In this document: positions 45,633-55,127 of the stretch, piece after piece | Layout: each line of letters begins with the position of its first letter | Numbering within the stretch: the first letter of the stretch is position 1 | From: Psychrilyobacter atlanticus DSM 19335 | GTDB lineage: Bacteria; Fusobacteriota; Fusobacteriia; Fusobacteriales; Fusobacteriaceae | Direction of reading: 5' to 3' | Assembly: GCF_000426625.1 (NCBI RefSeq) | Contig: NZ_KE384547.1 | Location: forward strand, 1,665,159 to 1,729,158 | Length of the DNA: 64,000 nt | Position numbers and translations under genes: made by a program | The notes under the pieces: model-generated | Databases searched by the model: none | The model's input: the letters and a program-made list of their open reading frames with translations, nothing else | What the model was told of the DNA's origin: nothing

Positions 45633-46118
45633 ATGAAAAAAATTGTGATTTTTTATTCTTTTGAAGGTGATACAAAAATGATAGCTGAAAATATAGCCCA
45701 GGCAATAGATGCAGATATTTTGGAATTAAAGCCAAAACAAGATTTAAAGTCGAAAGGATTTATGAAATATGTATGGGGCGGGAAAGCGGCTATAACGCAT
45801 AAACAGCCAGAACTGCTCCCTTTAAATAAAGATATCAACAGTTATGATATTTTATTTATCGGTACACCTGTATGGGCTTGGACATATGCTCCAGCATTAA
45901 ATACTTTTTTTTCTGCCCACCTATTATTGGATAAAAAAATAGCATTGTTCTGCTGCCACGGTGGCGGTAAGGGAAAAATATTTGATCATATGAACGATGC
46001 GTTAAAAGACAATCAAATCTTAGGAGAGATTGATTTTCAAGATCCGTTAAAAAATAACACCGATAAAAATATTGAGAAAGCTAAAAAGTGGGCAGAAAAG
46101 ATTATAGAAACCTTATAA
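45633..46118 (+). CDS. Flavodoxin family protein
   Basis: The 161 residues have a flavodoxin start VIFYSFEGDTKMIAENIAQAI (FMN phosphate loop), LFIGTPVWAWTYAPALNTFF (FMN ring stacking) and IALFCCHGGGKGKIFDHM. It would carry electrons or reduce quinones. TTGACA at 45541-45546 lies upstream, but no well spaced -10 is obvious. It opens a + strand pair with the GGDEF-EAL gene 141 bases downstream. Confidence 0.85.
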   Translation: MKKIVIFYSFEGDTKMIAENIAQAIDADILELKPKQDLKSKGFMKYVWGGKAAITHKQPELLPLNKDINSYDILFIGTPVWAWTYAPALNTFFSAHLLLDKKIALFCCHGGGKGKIFDHMNDALKDNQILGEIDFQDPLKNNTDKNIEKAKKWAEKIIETL

Positions 46119-46259
46119 TGATTCAATTCAGCGACTTTTTCTTTTTATTTATTAAAAACTTAAACCCTATTCTATCTCCTAATAAAAAGGAAATCTATAA
46201 AAATCGAGTAAATATAAACAAGAAAAACACTACTATATCTTATCGGGGAGAATCAGCTT

Positions 46260-48194
46260 ATGAAGTTTAAAAAATTTAAAATTAAATATATATATATATA
46301 CTTATTTTTATTTACTGTGATATTTTCATTCTTATTTTATAAGGGAAATTCAATATATATAGATGAGATAAAAAAAATAGATGATAACCTTTATAGAGCT
46401 GCTAAAAATTTGGAGTACCTATTGAAGGAAGAGTATAACTTCCATGGAATGAATAAAACTTCATATACACAGGAGGAAATTTTAGAAACTTCAAAAAAAA
46501 TAACAAGATTAGCAGAGATAAATAACGTTGATTTTCTCTACACTATTATAATTGAAGACGGGATGCCTACCTACACTTCTATCGGTGGCGGCTATGAATA
46601 TCATGAATATATAGAAAATAAAAATATCGATAAACTTTATTGGCTGACCTTTGAAGATGTAGAAGATGATTCTATCGATGAGACTGTTGAAGCATTTAAC
46701 AATAAAGATATTTATTATATCGATAGTTCCGATGATATTGGCAGTTATAGATCTGTATATCTCATGCTGACTTCAAAGGATGGCCGAAGATATATAGCAG
46801 GTGCTGACACTACTGTTCCTAATCTAAAAAACTCTATAATTAATGGCCTCTTTACTCTAACAATATATGCTTTACTCATTTCATTAGTGTTGGTAGTATC
46901 TCTGGCTATTATACTAACTAATATAAAAAAGCAAAAAAAACTTCAAAAAATTCTGATTAAAAATATGAATTTTGATAAACTTACCGGGGTTTTAAAGAGG
47001 GAAAATGGAATGGAACAGATAGATGAAATAATAAAAGAGTTACCCTTGGAGAATAAAAAAATGTTTTTGGGTTTATTTGATATCATGGATATGACCTATA
47101 TCAATGAGGAATTTGGAACCATAGTTGGAGACAATATGATAAAAAAGTTGACTGAAATATTAAAACTGACTTTTAGAGAGAGCGATAAAATAGTAAGGTT
47201 AAGTGGAGATCAATTTTTAGTTGCTATTATAGAACCTTTAGACGGGCAAGATATAAAAGAATTAGAAAAAAGATTTGATATTTTTCTAAAGAAATATGAT
47301 TTTGAAAAGAAAAGAAAACTCCATATGAGTGTACGAAAAGTATTTTTAGAGTGGAATAATGAAACTAATTTAAACTCCATGTTAAGGGTTTTATTTGAAA
47401 AGCTCCGATTTAAAAAAGGTAACGATAAAAAAGAAATTGCTATTATAGAACTTGATATCCAAAGGGGATTACGTGAAAATGAATTTGAGATATACTATCA
47501 GCCAAAGGTGAATATTATAACTCATAATATAGAATTTGAAGCTCTTATGAGATGGAACCATAAAGAAAAAGGCATGATCTCACCTAATTCATTCATCCAC
47601 ATAGCCGAAAATTCTTCCTTGATAATTTCTCTGACTGAATTTTTAATCAAGCAGGTTAAAAAAGATATCCAGATGCTCAAAACAAAGGTATCTTTAAATA
47701 TATCTCCTAACCATTTCAACAAAGAATTCTTTTTAGAAGAAATTATGGATAAATACAATTATTTAGATAATATAGAGTTTGAATTAACCGAAGAAAACTT
47801 CATAACAAACGTAGAGGAATCTATAAAAAAAATCAAAATTCTAAAAAAATTAGGGGTTAACTGTTTGATTGATGACTTCGGGACTGGATATTCTTCCCTT
47901 TCATCTCTATCGACCCTTCCCATAACAACTTTAAAAATTGACAGATCTTTTGTGGTTAATATGTTTAAAACCAGCAGAGATATGAAGATTATAAAGACTA
48001 TTATTGAATTGGGGAAAAGCCTGGATTTAAAAGTGGTAGTAGAGGGGGTTGAGGAAAAGAAAGAGGTAGATTTTTTAAGGGGAATAGGAGTTAATATTTT
48101 TCAGGGATATTATTTCGGTAAACCAGAAAGATTAGAAGTCGTTTTAGATAAATTAAAAAACGGCACCTACCTTATAAACTTAAAAGACCAGTAG
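46260..48194 (+). CDS. Membrane GGDEF-EAL protein, likely c-di-GMP phosphodiesterase
   Basis: A transmembrane segment at residues 8-25 and another near 195-220 enclose a 170-residue extracytoplasmic sensor domain. The GGDEF domain has SGDQF (about 315-319) in place of GGDEF, so it should not make c-di-GMP and may bind GTP to regulate. The EAL domain is complete: FEALMRWNH near 425, DDFGTGYSSL near 538, KIDRSFV and a catalytic Glu in VVVEGVEEKKE. So the protein probably degrades c-di-GMP. A GGGGAG site precedes the ATG. Confidence 0.9.
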   Translation: MKFKKFKIKYIYIYLFLFTVIFSFLFYKGNSIYIDEIKKIDDNLYRAAKNLEYLLKEEYNFHGMNKTSYTQEEILETSKKITRLAEINNVDFLYTIIIEDGMPTYTSIGGGYEYHEYIENKNIDKLYWLTFEDVEDDSIDETVEAFNNKDIYYIDSSDDIGSYRSVYLMLTSKDGRRYIAGADTTVPNLKNSIINGLFTLTIYALLISLVLVVSLAIILTNIKKQKKLQKILIKNMNFDKLTGVLKRENGMEQIDEIIKELPLENKKMFLGLFDIMDMTYINEEFGTIVGDNMIKKLTEILKLTFRESDKIVRLSGDQFLVAIIEPLDGQDIKELEKRFDIFLKKYDFEKKRKLHMSVRKVFLEWNNETNLNSMLRVLFEKLRFKKGNDKKEIAIIELDIQRGLRENEFEIYYQPKVNIITHNIEFEALMRWNHKEKGMISPNSFIHIAENSSLIISLTEFLIKQVKKDIQMLKTKVSLNISPNHFNKEFFLEEIMDKYNYLDNIEFELTEENFITNVEESIKKIKILKKLGVNCLIDDFGTGYSSLSSLSTLPITTLKIDRSFVVNMFKTSRDMKIIKTIIELGKSLDLKVVVEGVEEKKEVDFLRGIGVNIFQGYYFGKPERLEVVLDKLKNGTYLINLKDQ

Positions 48195-48197
48195 AAT

Positions 48198-48243
48198 TAA
48201 AATGGTCAAAGTCCTATATTCAATAAGACTTTGACCTATTTTA
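48198..48243. terminator. Bidirectional terminator between GGDEF-EAL and the GNAT array
   Basis: GGTCAAAGTC and GACTTTGACC pair perfectly (10 bp) around a 14-base loop with flanking A and T tracts. Confidence 0.8.
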
Positions 48244-48244
48244 T

Positions 48245-48766
48245 TTATCCGTTAATTTTTTCAAAAATTATTCCATCTTTCCATTCTCCATTTATTTTGA
48301 TAACCTGTCTTGTCCTTCCAACAAATTCAAATCCATTTTTAACCAGAACTATCTGTGAACCAATATTGCTTTGAGATGTTCCGGCTTCAATTCTATGTAA
48401 ATTATATTTATTAAAAGCTTTATCTATAACTAATTTAACTGCTTTAGTTGCATATCCTCGCCCATTATAGTTTTTCCCAATTCTGTATCCTATCTCTGCT
48501 TTTTGAAATAATCCCCTAACAATTGAATATAGGTTTACTCTCCCCACTATCTCTTTAGATTTATTTCTAATTAAATACATATAACAAAGTCCATTTTCCT
48601 GCTCCATTACAATTTCATCTAATATTTTCTCAATGTTTTTTAATGAATAATATTCATCTGCTCTGGGAAGAATATTTTCTTCAAAAAACTCCCTGTTTTC
48701 CTTCTCAAACTTCAACAACTCTTCTGCATGTGATTTGGATATTATCTCAATAGTTATATTTTTCAT
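48245..48766 (-). CDS. GNAT acetyltransferase (RimJ/RimL-like)
   Basis: The 173 residues show the RimJ/RimL pattern: EIVGRVNLYSIVRG, IGYRIGKNYNGRGYATKAVKLVIDKAF (acetyl-CoA loop) and NIGSQIVLVKNGFEFVGRTR. Such enzymes acetylate protein N-termini or small amines. The last gene of the minus strand array; the next gene upstream lies 76 bases away. The substrate is unknown. Confidence 0.85.
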   Translation of the reverse strand: MKNITIEIISKSHAEELLKFEKENREFFEENILPRADEYYSLKNIEKILDEIVMEQENGLCYMYLIRNKSKEIVGRVNLYSIVRGLFQKAEIGYRIGKNYNGRGYATKAVKLVIDKAFNKYNLHRIEAGTSQSNIGSQIVLVKNGFEFVGRTRQVIKINGEWKDGIIFEKING

Positions 48767-48842
48767 TATTTTCTCCTTTATTAAGATGAAATAGACTAAC
48801 TTTGTACCTAAGATAATGAAATCTGTTCCACCTTTAACTTCT

Positions 48843-49286
48843 CTATTTTTTCTCCATATAGAGGGTATTTGGATAGAATCCTAGTTTTTTATAGAATCCT
48901 ATAGCAAGGCCATTTTCCTGGGATACTGTTACCCCAATTTCTCCACATTTTTTCTCATTCATCCACTCTATATGTTTCCCTACAAGTTTTTTCCCAATTC
49001 CATTTCCCCTTTCAGTCTCATCGATATGGAGAGTTCCAAGCTCTCCCTTATTGCTGTCTATTATTGATATGCAATACCCTATATATTTTTCCTTTTCTTT
49101 GACAACACTTATTTTTATCTTCTCCTCACTGTATCCACTGAAAACTTTTATCCTTTCATCAAATTTAATAGAACTATATGATTCCTTAAAATATTCCGAA
49201 CTATCCTCATGATACAGTCTGTTTTTCTCCCAAAGATCCCTTATTACTTCAATCTCAGCATAAGAAATATCAAAAATTTCAACCAT
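48843..49286 (-). CDS. GNAT acetyltransferase
   Basis: The 147 residues contain the acetyl-CoA motif LHIDETERGNGIGKKLVGKHIEWM and the C-terminal NGLAIGFYKKLGFYPNTLYMEKK found in aminoglycoside-type and general GNATs. The substrate is unknown. It follows a HAD hydrolase gene by 43 bases on the same strand. Confidence 0.85.
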   Translation of the reverse strand: MVEIFDISYAEIEVIRDLWEKNRLYHEDSSEYFKESYSSIKFDERIKVFSGYSEEKIKISVVKEKEKYIGYCISIIDSNKGELGTLHIDETERGNGIGKKLVGKHIEWMNEKKCGEIGVTVSQENGLAIGFYKKLGFYPNTLYMEKK

Positions 49287-49329
49287 AATTATCCCCTCTC
49301 CTCAATAATTTTTTATGTGTTCTTTATTT

Positions 49330-49926
49330 TTATAATAATTTTAATTCTTTCAGTTTCTCTTTTAAAGACTCTGGTGTTTTTAAATGTACCCCGGATATCC
49401 CAAGTTTTTCAGCCGATATTATATTATCTAACTTGTCGTCTATAAAAATTGTCTCTTCTGGATTTAAAGAATAATCTGCCAGCAAACTTTCATAGATCGC
49501 TTTTTCAGGCTTTAGGTGTTTTACATAGGCAGAGACGACAGCTCCATCGAAATACTTAAAAAATTCATCCCTTTCTCTTATCTCCTCAAATGGAACTTTT
49601 GGAAAATTTGACAGTATATAAAGGTGGTATCCCTTTTCTTTCAGTTTTTTAGGAATCTCCTTGTTAAAATCAAATGGAACCATAATATCCTTTCTTACTT
49701 TCATAATATTCATTACTTCATCATAGGTGAAACTGCCACTTTCATCTAATTTTTCTGCCAGTTCTTTTTCCGTCAGAGTACCTCGATCTAGTTTTAGCCA
49801 ATCCTCATGTCCGAATATATATTCCATAATCTCATCTTTTTTCTCATAGTTATTTATCTCTAAAAATTCTTTAGGATTAAAGTTAATCAACACCATTCCC
49901 AAATCAAAAACTATATTTTTAATCAT
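49330..49926 (-). CDS. HAD superfamily hydrolase (YihX-like)
   Basis: The 198 residues begin IVFDLGMVLINF (motif I with the nucleophile Asp), then LYILSNFP (motif II) and IFIDDKLDNIISAEKLGISGVHL (motif IV). The motif I second position is Gly-Met rather than Asp, as in the YihX/epoxide hydrolase-type IA subfamily. Probably a sugar phosphatase. Confidence 0.85.
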   Translation of the reverse strand: MIKNIVFDLGMVLINFNPKEFLEINNYEKKDEIMEYIFGHEDWLKLDRGTLTEKELAEKLDESGSFTYDEVMNIMKVRKDIMVPFDFNKEIPKKLKEKGYHLYILSNFPKVPFEEIRERDEFFKYFDGAVVSAYVKHLKPEKAIYESLLADYSLNPEETIFIDDKLDNIISAEKLGISGVHLKTPESLKEKLKELKLL

Positions 49927-49953
49927 GATTTCCCCCTACCAAAAAAATTATTT

Positions 49954-50640
49954 TTACAGTACCTTCATCATATTCATAACTATTGTTGCTGCATTTTGTG
50001 CTGTGATTTGTTCAAATTTTTTATAACTCATAGTTGCTTCTCCATCTGCCTTATCAGAAATACTTCTTATCACAACAAAAGGTATCTCATTTATGTGAGC
50101 CACATGCCCAATGGCTGCCCCTTCCATCTCTACACAATGAGGAGAGTACTCTTTCATAATCTGTTCTTTTAACTGAGTATCGTCTACAAAACATTCCCCA
50201 CTTACAATTCTTCCCAAATGACAAGAACTGCCTATAACGTTACTACTTTTAAAGGCCCTCTCTGCAGCTTCAATTAATTTTCTGTCCCCTTCAAAATATT
50301 CCTGATGAGGAAACCAATTTTTCATCTGCTTTTTACGTACATCATGATGGGTTACATTACTAGAGATAACCACATCACAGACTTCTACATCTTCATGCAA
50401 TCCTCCTGCAATACCAGTATTTATGATTCCATCTACTCTAAATTTATTAATCAACGTCTGGGTACAGGAAGCAGCATTTACTTTTCCCACCCCGCAGGAT
50501 GTTATAACCACATCTTTTCCACATAATTCCCCCGTATAATATAAAAATCCCCCTGTTTTTTCCTTTCTCAGAGATTTCATATTATCCAGCAGCAGTTTAA
50601 CCTCTATATCCATAGCACCAATTATTCCTATTTTTTTCAT
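49954..50640 (-). CDS. mtnN: 5'-methylthioadenosine/S-adenosylhomocysteine nucleosidase
   Basis: MtnN cleaves MTA and SAH, and feeds methionine salvage. The 228 residues have IGIIGAMDIEVKLL, SCGVGKVNAASCTQ, GIINTGIAGGL, VEMEGAAIGHVA and VVIRSISDKADG, including the catalytic Glu and Asp. Length is typical. Lies between two HAD hydrolase genes, with gaps of 35 and 27 bases. Confidence 0.94.
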   Translation of the reverse strand: MKKIGIIGAMDIEVKLLLDNMKSLRKEKTGGFLYYTGELCGKDVVITSCGVGKVNAASCTQTLINKFRVDGIINTGIAGGLHEDVEVCDVVISSNVTHHDVRKKQMKNWFPHQEYFEGDRKLIEAAERAFKSSNVIGSSCHLGRIVSGECFVDDTQLKEQIMKEYSPHCVEMEGAAIGHVAHINEIPFVVIRSISDKADGEATMSYKKFEQITAQNAATIVMNMMKVL

Positions 50641-50675
50641 ATTTTCTTACTCCTCAAATTTTATAATTATAGAAT

Positions 50676-51326
50676 CTAAGTCAGTAATTTATACAACTGA
50701 CTTATAGAATCTACAATATATGTCGGACTGGCCGCTTCTAATTCTTCTAAACTGCCATATCCGTATAGGACTCCTATTGAATCTATATTGTTTTTTTCTG
50801 CTCCAATAACATCATATTTTCTGTCACCTATCATAATGGTTTCTTTCAAGTTTTTTATCTTTAGATTCTCAATTACACAATTAATTATCTCTGCTTTATT
50901 TCCAAGGGTTCCATCTAAATTACTCCCCACTACCAGATCAAAATATTCCATCATTCCAAAATGCTTTAAAACGGTATTGGCAAATACTGTGGGCTTAGAT
51001 GTTGCTACTGCAATTTTACAATCTCTGTTTTTTAATTCACCCAGCAGGTCTCGGATCCCAGAATACACTTCATTTTCAAATATTCCATTTTTCCTGAAAT
51101 ATTCCCTAAAATATTGGATTGAATCTGAAACCATCTTTTCATCGAAGGAATAAAACTCCACAAAAGAATCTTTTAATGGAGGCCCTATAAATTTTTCCAG
51201 AGTGCCCAATGATTCTTCTACTATATTATTTTTTTTTAATGCATATTGTACTGCTTTCGTTATCCCTACTCCCGGATCTGTAAGAGTCCCATCTAGATCA
51301 AATAAAATATATTTATACTTCATCAA
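50676..51326 (-). CDS. HAD hydrolase, phosphoglycolate phosphatase-like
   Basis: The 216 residues begin ILFDLDGTLTDPGVGITKAVQYALKK (motif I Asp-x-Asp), with IAVATSKPTVFA (motif II) and TIMIGDRKYDVIGAEKNNIDSIGVLYGYGS (motif IV). The cap is alpha-helical, as in Gph/PpaX. 2-phosphoglycolate, pyrophosphate or 5'-nucleotides are possible substrates. Confidence 0.85.
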   Translation of the reverse strand: MMKYKYILFDLDGTLTDPGVGITKAVQYALKKNNIVEESLGTLEKFIGPPLKDSFVEFYSFDEKMVSDSIQYFREYFRKNGIFENEVYSGIRDLLGELKNRDCKIAVATSKPTVFANTVLKHFGMMEYFDLVVGSNLDGTLGNKAEIINCVIENLKIKNLKETIMIGDRKYDVIGAEKNNIDSIGVLYGYGSLEELEAASPTYIVDSISQLYKLLT

Positions 51327-51390
51327 CCCCTCCTTTTAATCATTATATAAACTTTTATAACAGTATTTTAAAGATTCTTTTTACTCTAAA

Positions 51391-51912
51391 CTACAATTCA
51401 ATAATATATTGTAATACTTTCTCACCTGTATCTCCATCTATAAATGAAGATTTTAATTTACCCTTATTTTTTTCAATTATTCGGACAGAACCAATATTTT
51501 TCTCATCACAAGTTATCAATATATTAGTCATTCCCAGCTTACTAGCTTCTAATAATCCCATCTTTAAAATTTGACTTCCATTCCCTTTTTTTCTTCGAGT
51601 CATTTTAATTTCATAACCTATATGACCGATGGTTTGCAGATAATCATTATCTACTCTATGACGGATTCTTATAACACCAAGGACTTCACACCTTGAGTCA
51701 ATAAGCCAGTAACTACTAGATGGAACCCACCCCTTTGGCAATCCAACCCCTAATTCTATCTTTTTTAATTTTTCTATATATAATTTAAAATCTTCTTCTG
51801 CATCCTTATATAATTCATATGTTTCTGAACCACTTTTTTTTATTTCTTTAATATAGTTTAAAAATGAAATTTTATAATGTTCATTTGGCTTAATTAATTT
51901 AATATTTAACAT
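51391..51912 (-). CDS. GNAT acetyltransferase
   Basis: The 173 residues match a GNAT group beginning with a helical extension (FLNYIKEIKKSGSETYELYKDA). The core contains GHIGYEIKMTRRKKGNGSQILKMGL and ILITCDEKNIGSVRIIEKNKG. Function unknown. The fourth gene after the CPBP pair in this array. Confidence 0.85.
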   Translation of the reverse strand: MLNIKLIKPNEHYKISFLNYIKEIKKSGSETYELYKDAEEDFKLYIEKLKKIELGVGLPKGWVPSSSYWLIDSRCEVLGVIRIRHRVDNDYLQTIGHIGYEIKMTRRKKGNGSQILKMGLLEASKLGMTNILITCDEKNIGSVRIIEKNKGKLKSSFIDGDTGEKVLQYIIEL

Positions 51913-51964
51913 TTCCCCCTCCCCATTATGTTTTTTTTATCAGTTAAAAATATTAGATCTTTAT

Positions 51965-52942
51965 CTAATGCTTTTTAATTATTATCTCTATCTTTTCACC
52001 TGATGAGATCTCTCCATACCCTCCTACAGGAAAAGTAATGTGAGGTGTAGTATGTCCAAAATCGGCGTTATAAATAATTGGCATATTTTTTAATTCTGCC
52101 TTTGTGCTTATTATTTTTTCAAACAACTTCTCTTCCATCTTTGATTCTATTTGAAATCTCCCGAATACTATTCCCCTAACTTTTTCAAAGTTTGGCTGAT
52201 GGATCAGAGACTGTAGATCTCTGTCAAAAATTTCAGGTGAAGTCATCCCATCATCCTCTATAAAGAGTAGTGTCTCCGTTAAATCCGGCATAAATTCTGT
52301 TCCCTGTAGGAGGTTCAGCGTGCATAGATTACCCCCGATTATTTTCCCCTCTACCCTTCCACTTCCCAAGGATTTATAACCACTATTCTTATAAAAATTT
52401 CTCTCCTCCTGCTCCAAAAACCAGAGATCGTCACTCCACATCTTTGAAGGCTCTATCTTATATTCGTCTTTTGAAAACAAACACCTTTTAAAATATTCAA
52501 TAGTATAATCAATACCCTTTTTCATCCCAAAAGTGGAATAGTGGGGTCCGGAATAAGTAACCAAACCTGTCTTACTATAGATAGCATTGGAAAGAGCTGT
52601 TATATCCGAATAACCGCACAATATTTTAGGGTTACTTTTTATCAGATCGTAGTCTATGTATCTCAACAGCTGGTTTGAATTAAATCCTCCTATTACGGTG
52701 AGGATGCACTTTACATTTTTATCGGCAAAAGCCTCATGCAGATCTTCTATCCTTTCCTCTATGGATGAGGACATAAAATCATCACTTATCTCACAGTTTT
52801 TAGAAAAAGTTACCTTTAATCCCATCTCAGCAAAACATCTGTTTGCATAATCTCTGCACTCTTCACTTATCAGCTTTAAGCTTCTCGATGGGGCGATTAT
52901 CCTTATCTCATCGTTATTTTTTAATTTCTCTGGTATTATCAT
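51965..52942 (-). CDS. S66 family peptidase (LD-carboxypeptidase/MccF-like)
   Basis: The 325 residues match serine peptidase family S66: IIAPSRSLKLIS, ILTVIGGFNSNQLL, LCGYSDITALSNAIY (nucleophile Ser) and the catalytic His in FGHTTPHITFPVGGYG. LdcA trims murein peptides, while MccF-type members inactivate microcin C-like peptide-nucleotides. The GHTTPHITFPVG ending resembles MccF, but the two are hard to separate without a search. Its start directly follows the CPBP stop, with no gap. Confidence 0.85.
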   Translation of the reverse strand: MIIPEKLKNNDEIRIIAPSRSLKLISEECRDYANRCFAEMGLKVTFSKNCEISDDFMSSSIEERIEDLHEAFADKNVKCILTVIGGFNSNQLLRYIDYDLIKSNPKILCGYSDITALSNAIYSKTGLVTYSGPHYSTFGMKKGIDYTIEYFKRCLFSKDEYKIEPSKMWSDDLWFLEQEERNFYKNSGYKSLGSGRVEGKIIGGNLCTLNLLQGTEFMPDLTETLLFIEDDGMTSPEIFDRDLQSLIHQPNFEKVRGIVFGRFQIESKMEEKLFEKIISTKAELKNMPIIYNADFGHTTPHITFPVGGYGEISSGEKIEIIIKKH

Positions 52943-53809
52943 CTAAACCTCCCCTTTTTTACTTAATTTATTTATTTTTAAATTTTCATCCGATTCCCTG
53001 AGATATCGAAAAAATAATACTCCTGAACCTATAAATATCATCATTCCTATTAAAAATGAAATGATAGTAGGAGAATATCCCATATATTCTTTCGCTTCCC
53101 CCATAATCCCAGCAAATATATTGTTAGTCATATGCAAAGTAATACACAAGATCAATGAGTTAGTTTTATAATAGATAATTCCTAAGACCAACCCTATCAA
53201 TGTTGTATTGACAGATTGCACAATATTAAAATGCCATATCCCGAAAATCAATGCAGAGACAATTATAGCTTTCTTGGGGTTATATCTATTTAATAACCCT
53301 GTTAAAATAACTCCCCTCATAAAAAATTCTTCAAAAATAGGTGCTACTATCGCCATAGAAACAAATGTAATATAGGGATGAAGCTCCATCTCTCTTTCTA
53401 TCTCTTTTAACCATTCAGGAAGGGGGATCTTATCTGTTATTATCCCAATAGAACTCTGGTAAAAAAAATAGTATCCTATTATTAAGAAGATAACAGATAT
53501 CAATAATTTACAGTTTAATTTTCCCATATATTTTATCCTAAAATTATTATCACTCATTCTTTTAGCTTTTTTTACAGCTAATACTATTATTATGATCTTT
53601 AAAATAGTATTCCCTACTAAATTCATAACTGCTTTAACATTTTCAATGTTTTCAAAAGAATATGTACTGTAAATACTATCAATTATAAGGCTAAAAGGAG
53701 TCCATAACACTATCATGATAACCCCGACAATAATACTGTAAAATACTACAGTCCACACAGCTCCTAAAACAGATAGTTCAAATTTACTTTCCCTAGTTTG
53801 ATTTTCCAT
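52943..53809 (-). CDS. CPBP family intramembrane protease (copy 1)
   Basis: The 288 residues form about eight membrane segments. The metal-site motifs EEFFMRG (EExxxR), FGIWHFN (FxxxH) and a later His/Asn pair in LHMTNNIFAG are present. CPBP proteins are Rce1-like proteases, sometimes used for bacteriocin self-protection. The first 25 residues nearly repeat those of the copy at 56709 (MENQ[TA]RE[SG]KFELSVLGAVW), so these are recent duplicates. Confidence 0.88.
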   Translation of the reverse strand: MENQTRESKFELSVLGAVWTVVFYSIIVGVIMIVLWTPFSLIIDSIYSTYSFENIENVKAVMNLVGNTILKIIIIVLAVKKAKRMSDNNFRIKYMGKLNCKLLISVIFLIIGYYFFYQSSIGIITDKIPLPEWLKEIEREMELHPYITFVSMAIVAPIFEEFFMRGVILTGLLNRYNPKKAIIVSALIFGIWHFNIVQSVNTTLIGLVLGIIYYKTNSLILCITLHMTNNIFAGIMGEAKEYMGYSPTIISFLIGMMIFIGSGVLFFRYLRESDENLKINKLSKKGEV

Positions 53810-53859
53810 ATTACACCCTCTTCTTATAAATTTTATTTTCTATTTAAAAACTTGATAAT

Positions 53860-54603
53860 TTATTTTTTCCCTGCCTTTATAACTAAAAAATTAGGCTTAT
53901 GAAAATCCTGTACCATCTTTGGAATAAGTTTTATATCCTCTTCACTGGGTAGCGGTTCCAAAATTTTCTCTATTTGAAATCCACATTCATTCACTGTATT
54001 TATTATCTCAGAAAAGGTCCTGTGATATTTAATAACACCGTCAATAAACCACATTGTTTCCCTCTTACCACTCTTCATATAGTTAGCAAGGTTATAGTGG
54101 ACTGCCACTCCATTCTCATCCCTGGTCCATCTCCGACCATTCCCATGTGCAGTACTCAAGGGATGCTCTTGAGAATATATAAATAGCCCATCTTCCCTCA
54201 GGAGACTATTTATATCCATCAATAATTTTTTAAAATTCTCTATATAGTGAAGTGCCAGAGAACTGTATATCAGATCAAATTTCTCCGACAGGTTTTCTAT
54301 ATTATCCATACTCTTTTCTAAATATTCGATATTTTCATGGGAGTTTTCTTTTTCTGCAACTTCTAACATTTTTTTGGAGATATCGATACCTACAACTTTT
54401 TCTGCTCCTTTCTCTATAAAGTAACTGCAGCTTTCCCCATAACCGCAGCCTAAATCCAATACTCGTTTTCCTTTTAGATCCGGTAGTAAACTTTTTATTG
54501 CAGGCTGTTCCTGTAACTTATTATAATTATTTTCCTGTTCTCTGATCCCCTTGTACCCTTCAAAAAATATTTCATTGTCATAAACATTTTGATTCTTTCC
54601 CAT
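53860..54603 (-). CDS. Class I SAM-dependent methyltransferase
   Basis: The 247 residues have LDLGCGYGESCSYF (motif I), VVGIDISKKMLEVAEKENS (motif II), FDLIYSSLALHYIENFKKLL and LLREDGLFIYSQEHPL. The family is broad; relatives include small-molecule and demethylmenaquinone-type enzymes. The substrate cannot be assigned. It sits 29 bases after the GNAT gene and 50 bases before CPBP copy 1. Confidence 0.85.
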   Translation of the reverse strand: MGKNQNVYDNEIFFEGYKGIREQENNYNKLQEQPAIKSLLPDLKGKRVLDLGCGYGESCSYFIEKGAEKVVGIDISKKMLEVAEKENSHENIEYLEKSMDNIENLSEKFDLIYSSLALHYIENFKKLLMDINSLLREDGLFIYSQEHPLSTAHGNGRRWTRDENGVAVHYNLANYMKSGKRETMWFIDGVIKYHRTFSEIINTVNECGFQIEKILEPLPSEEDIKLIPKMVQDFHKPNFLVIKAGKK

Positions 54604-54632
54604 TGTTTTTTCACCCCTATTTTTATTTTCTA

Positions 54633-55127
54633 TTAAAATATCATTCCCATCATAACTCCAACTTCAAACTCCCCCTTGGAGTTTTTAATCCTATTCTTCA
54701 TCTTTCCCTCTACTTCAAAACCTAAACCTTCATAAAATTTTAAAGCTTTTTTATTGCTGCCCATAGCAACTAATTCTATCCTCGAAATTCCTTCTACCTT
54801 TTTACTGTCCTCTATTAACTTCATAAATATTTTCTTCCCTATCCCTTCCCCCCAAAAATCAGGAGATACAACTATGGTTATATTTGACAATATATGGTCA
54901 AACACTTTAATTCCTATCTTATATCCGTGGATCTCTCCTACTATATTCCCGTTTTTTTCTGCCACTATAAAAATACCATCATTCAACGCACTCTTTATAA
55001 ATCCTTCCACATATTCTCTAGTAACTTCATCCTCAAACCTGGCTATTCCCCCTTCTATTTGAGAGACTTCTTTATATAGTTTATAGACTTCCTCTACATC
55101 CTCTATCGTCCCTTTTCTAATATTCAT
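54633..55127 (-). CDS. GNAT acetyltransferase
   Basis: The 164 residues include NIVGEIHGYKIG, ITIVVSPDFWGEGIGKKIFMKLIEDSKK with the acetyl-CoA loop and NKKALKFYEGLGFEVEGKMKN. The ending resembles the PhnO/RimI-like small-substrate group. Its ATG overlaps the HD gene stop by 4 bases. Confidence 0.87.
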   Translation of the reverse strand: MNIRKGTIEDVEEVYKLYKEVSQIEGGIARFEDEVTREYVEGFIKSALNDGIFIVAEKNGNIVGEIHGYKIGIKVFDHILSNITIVVSPDFWGEGIGKKIFMKLIEDSKKVEGISRIELVAMGSNKKALKFYEGLGFEVEGKMKNRIKNSKGEFEVGVMMGMIF

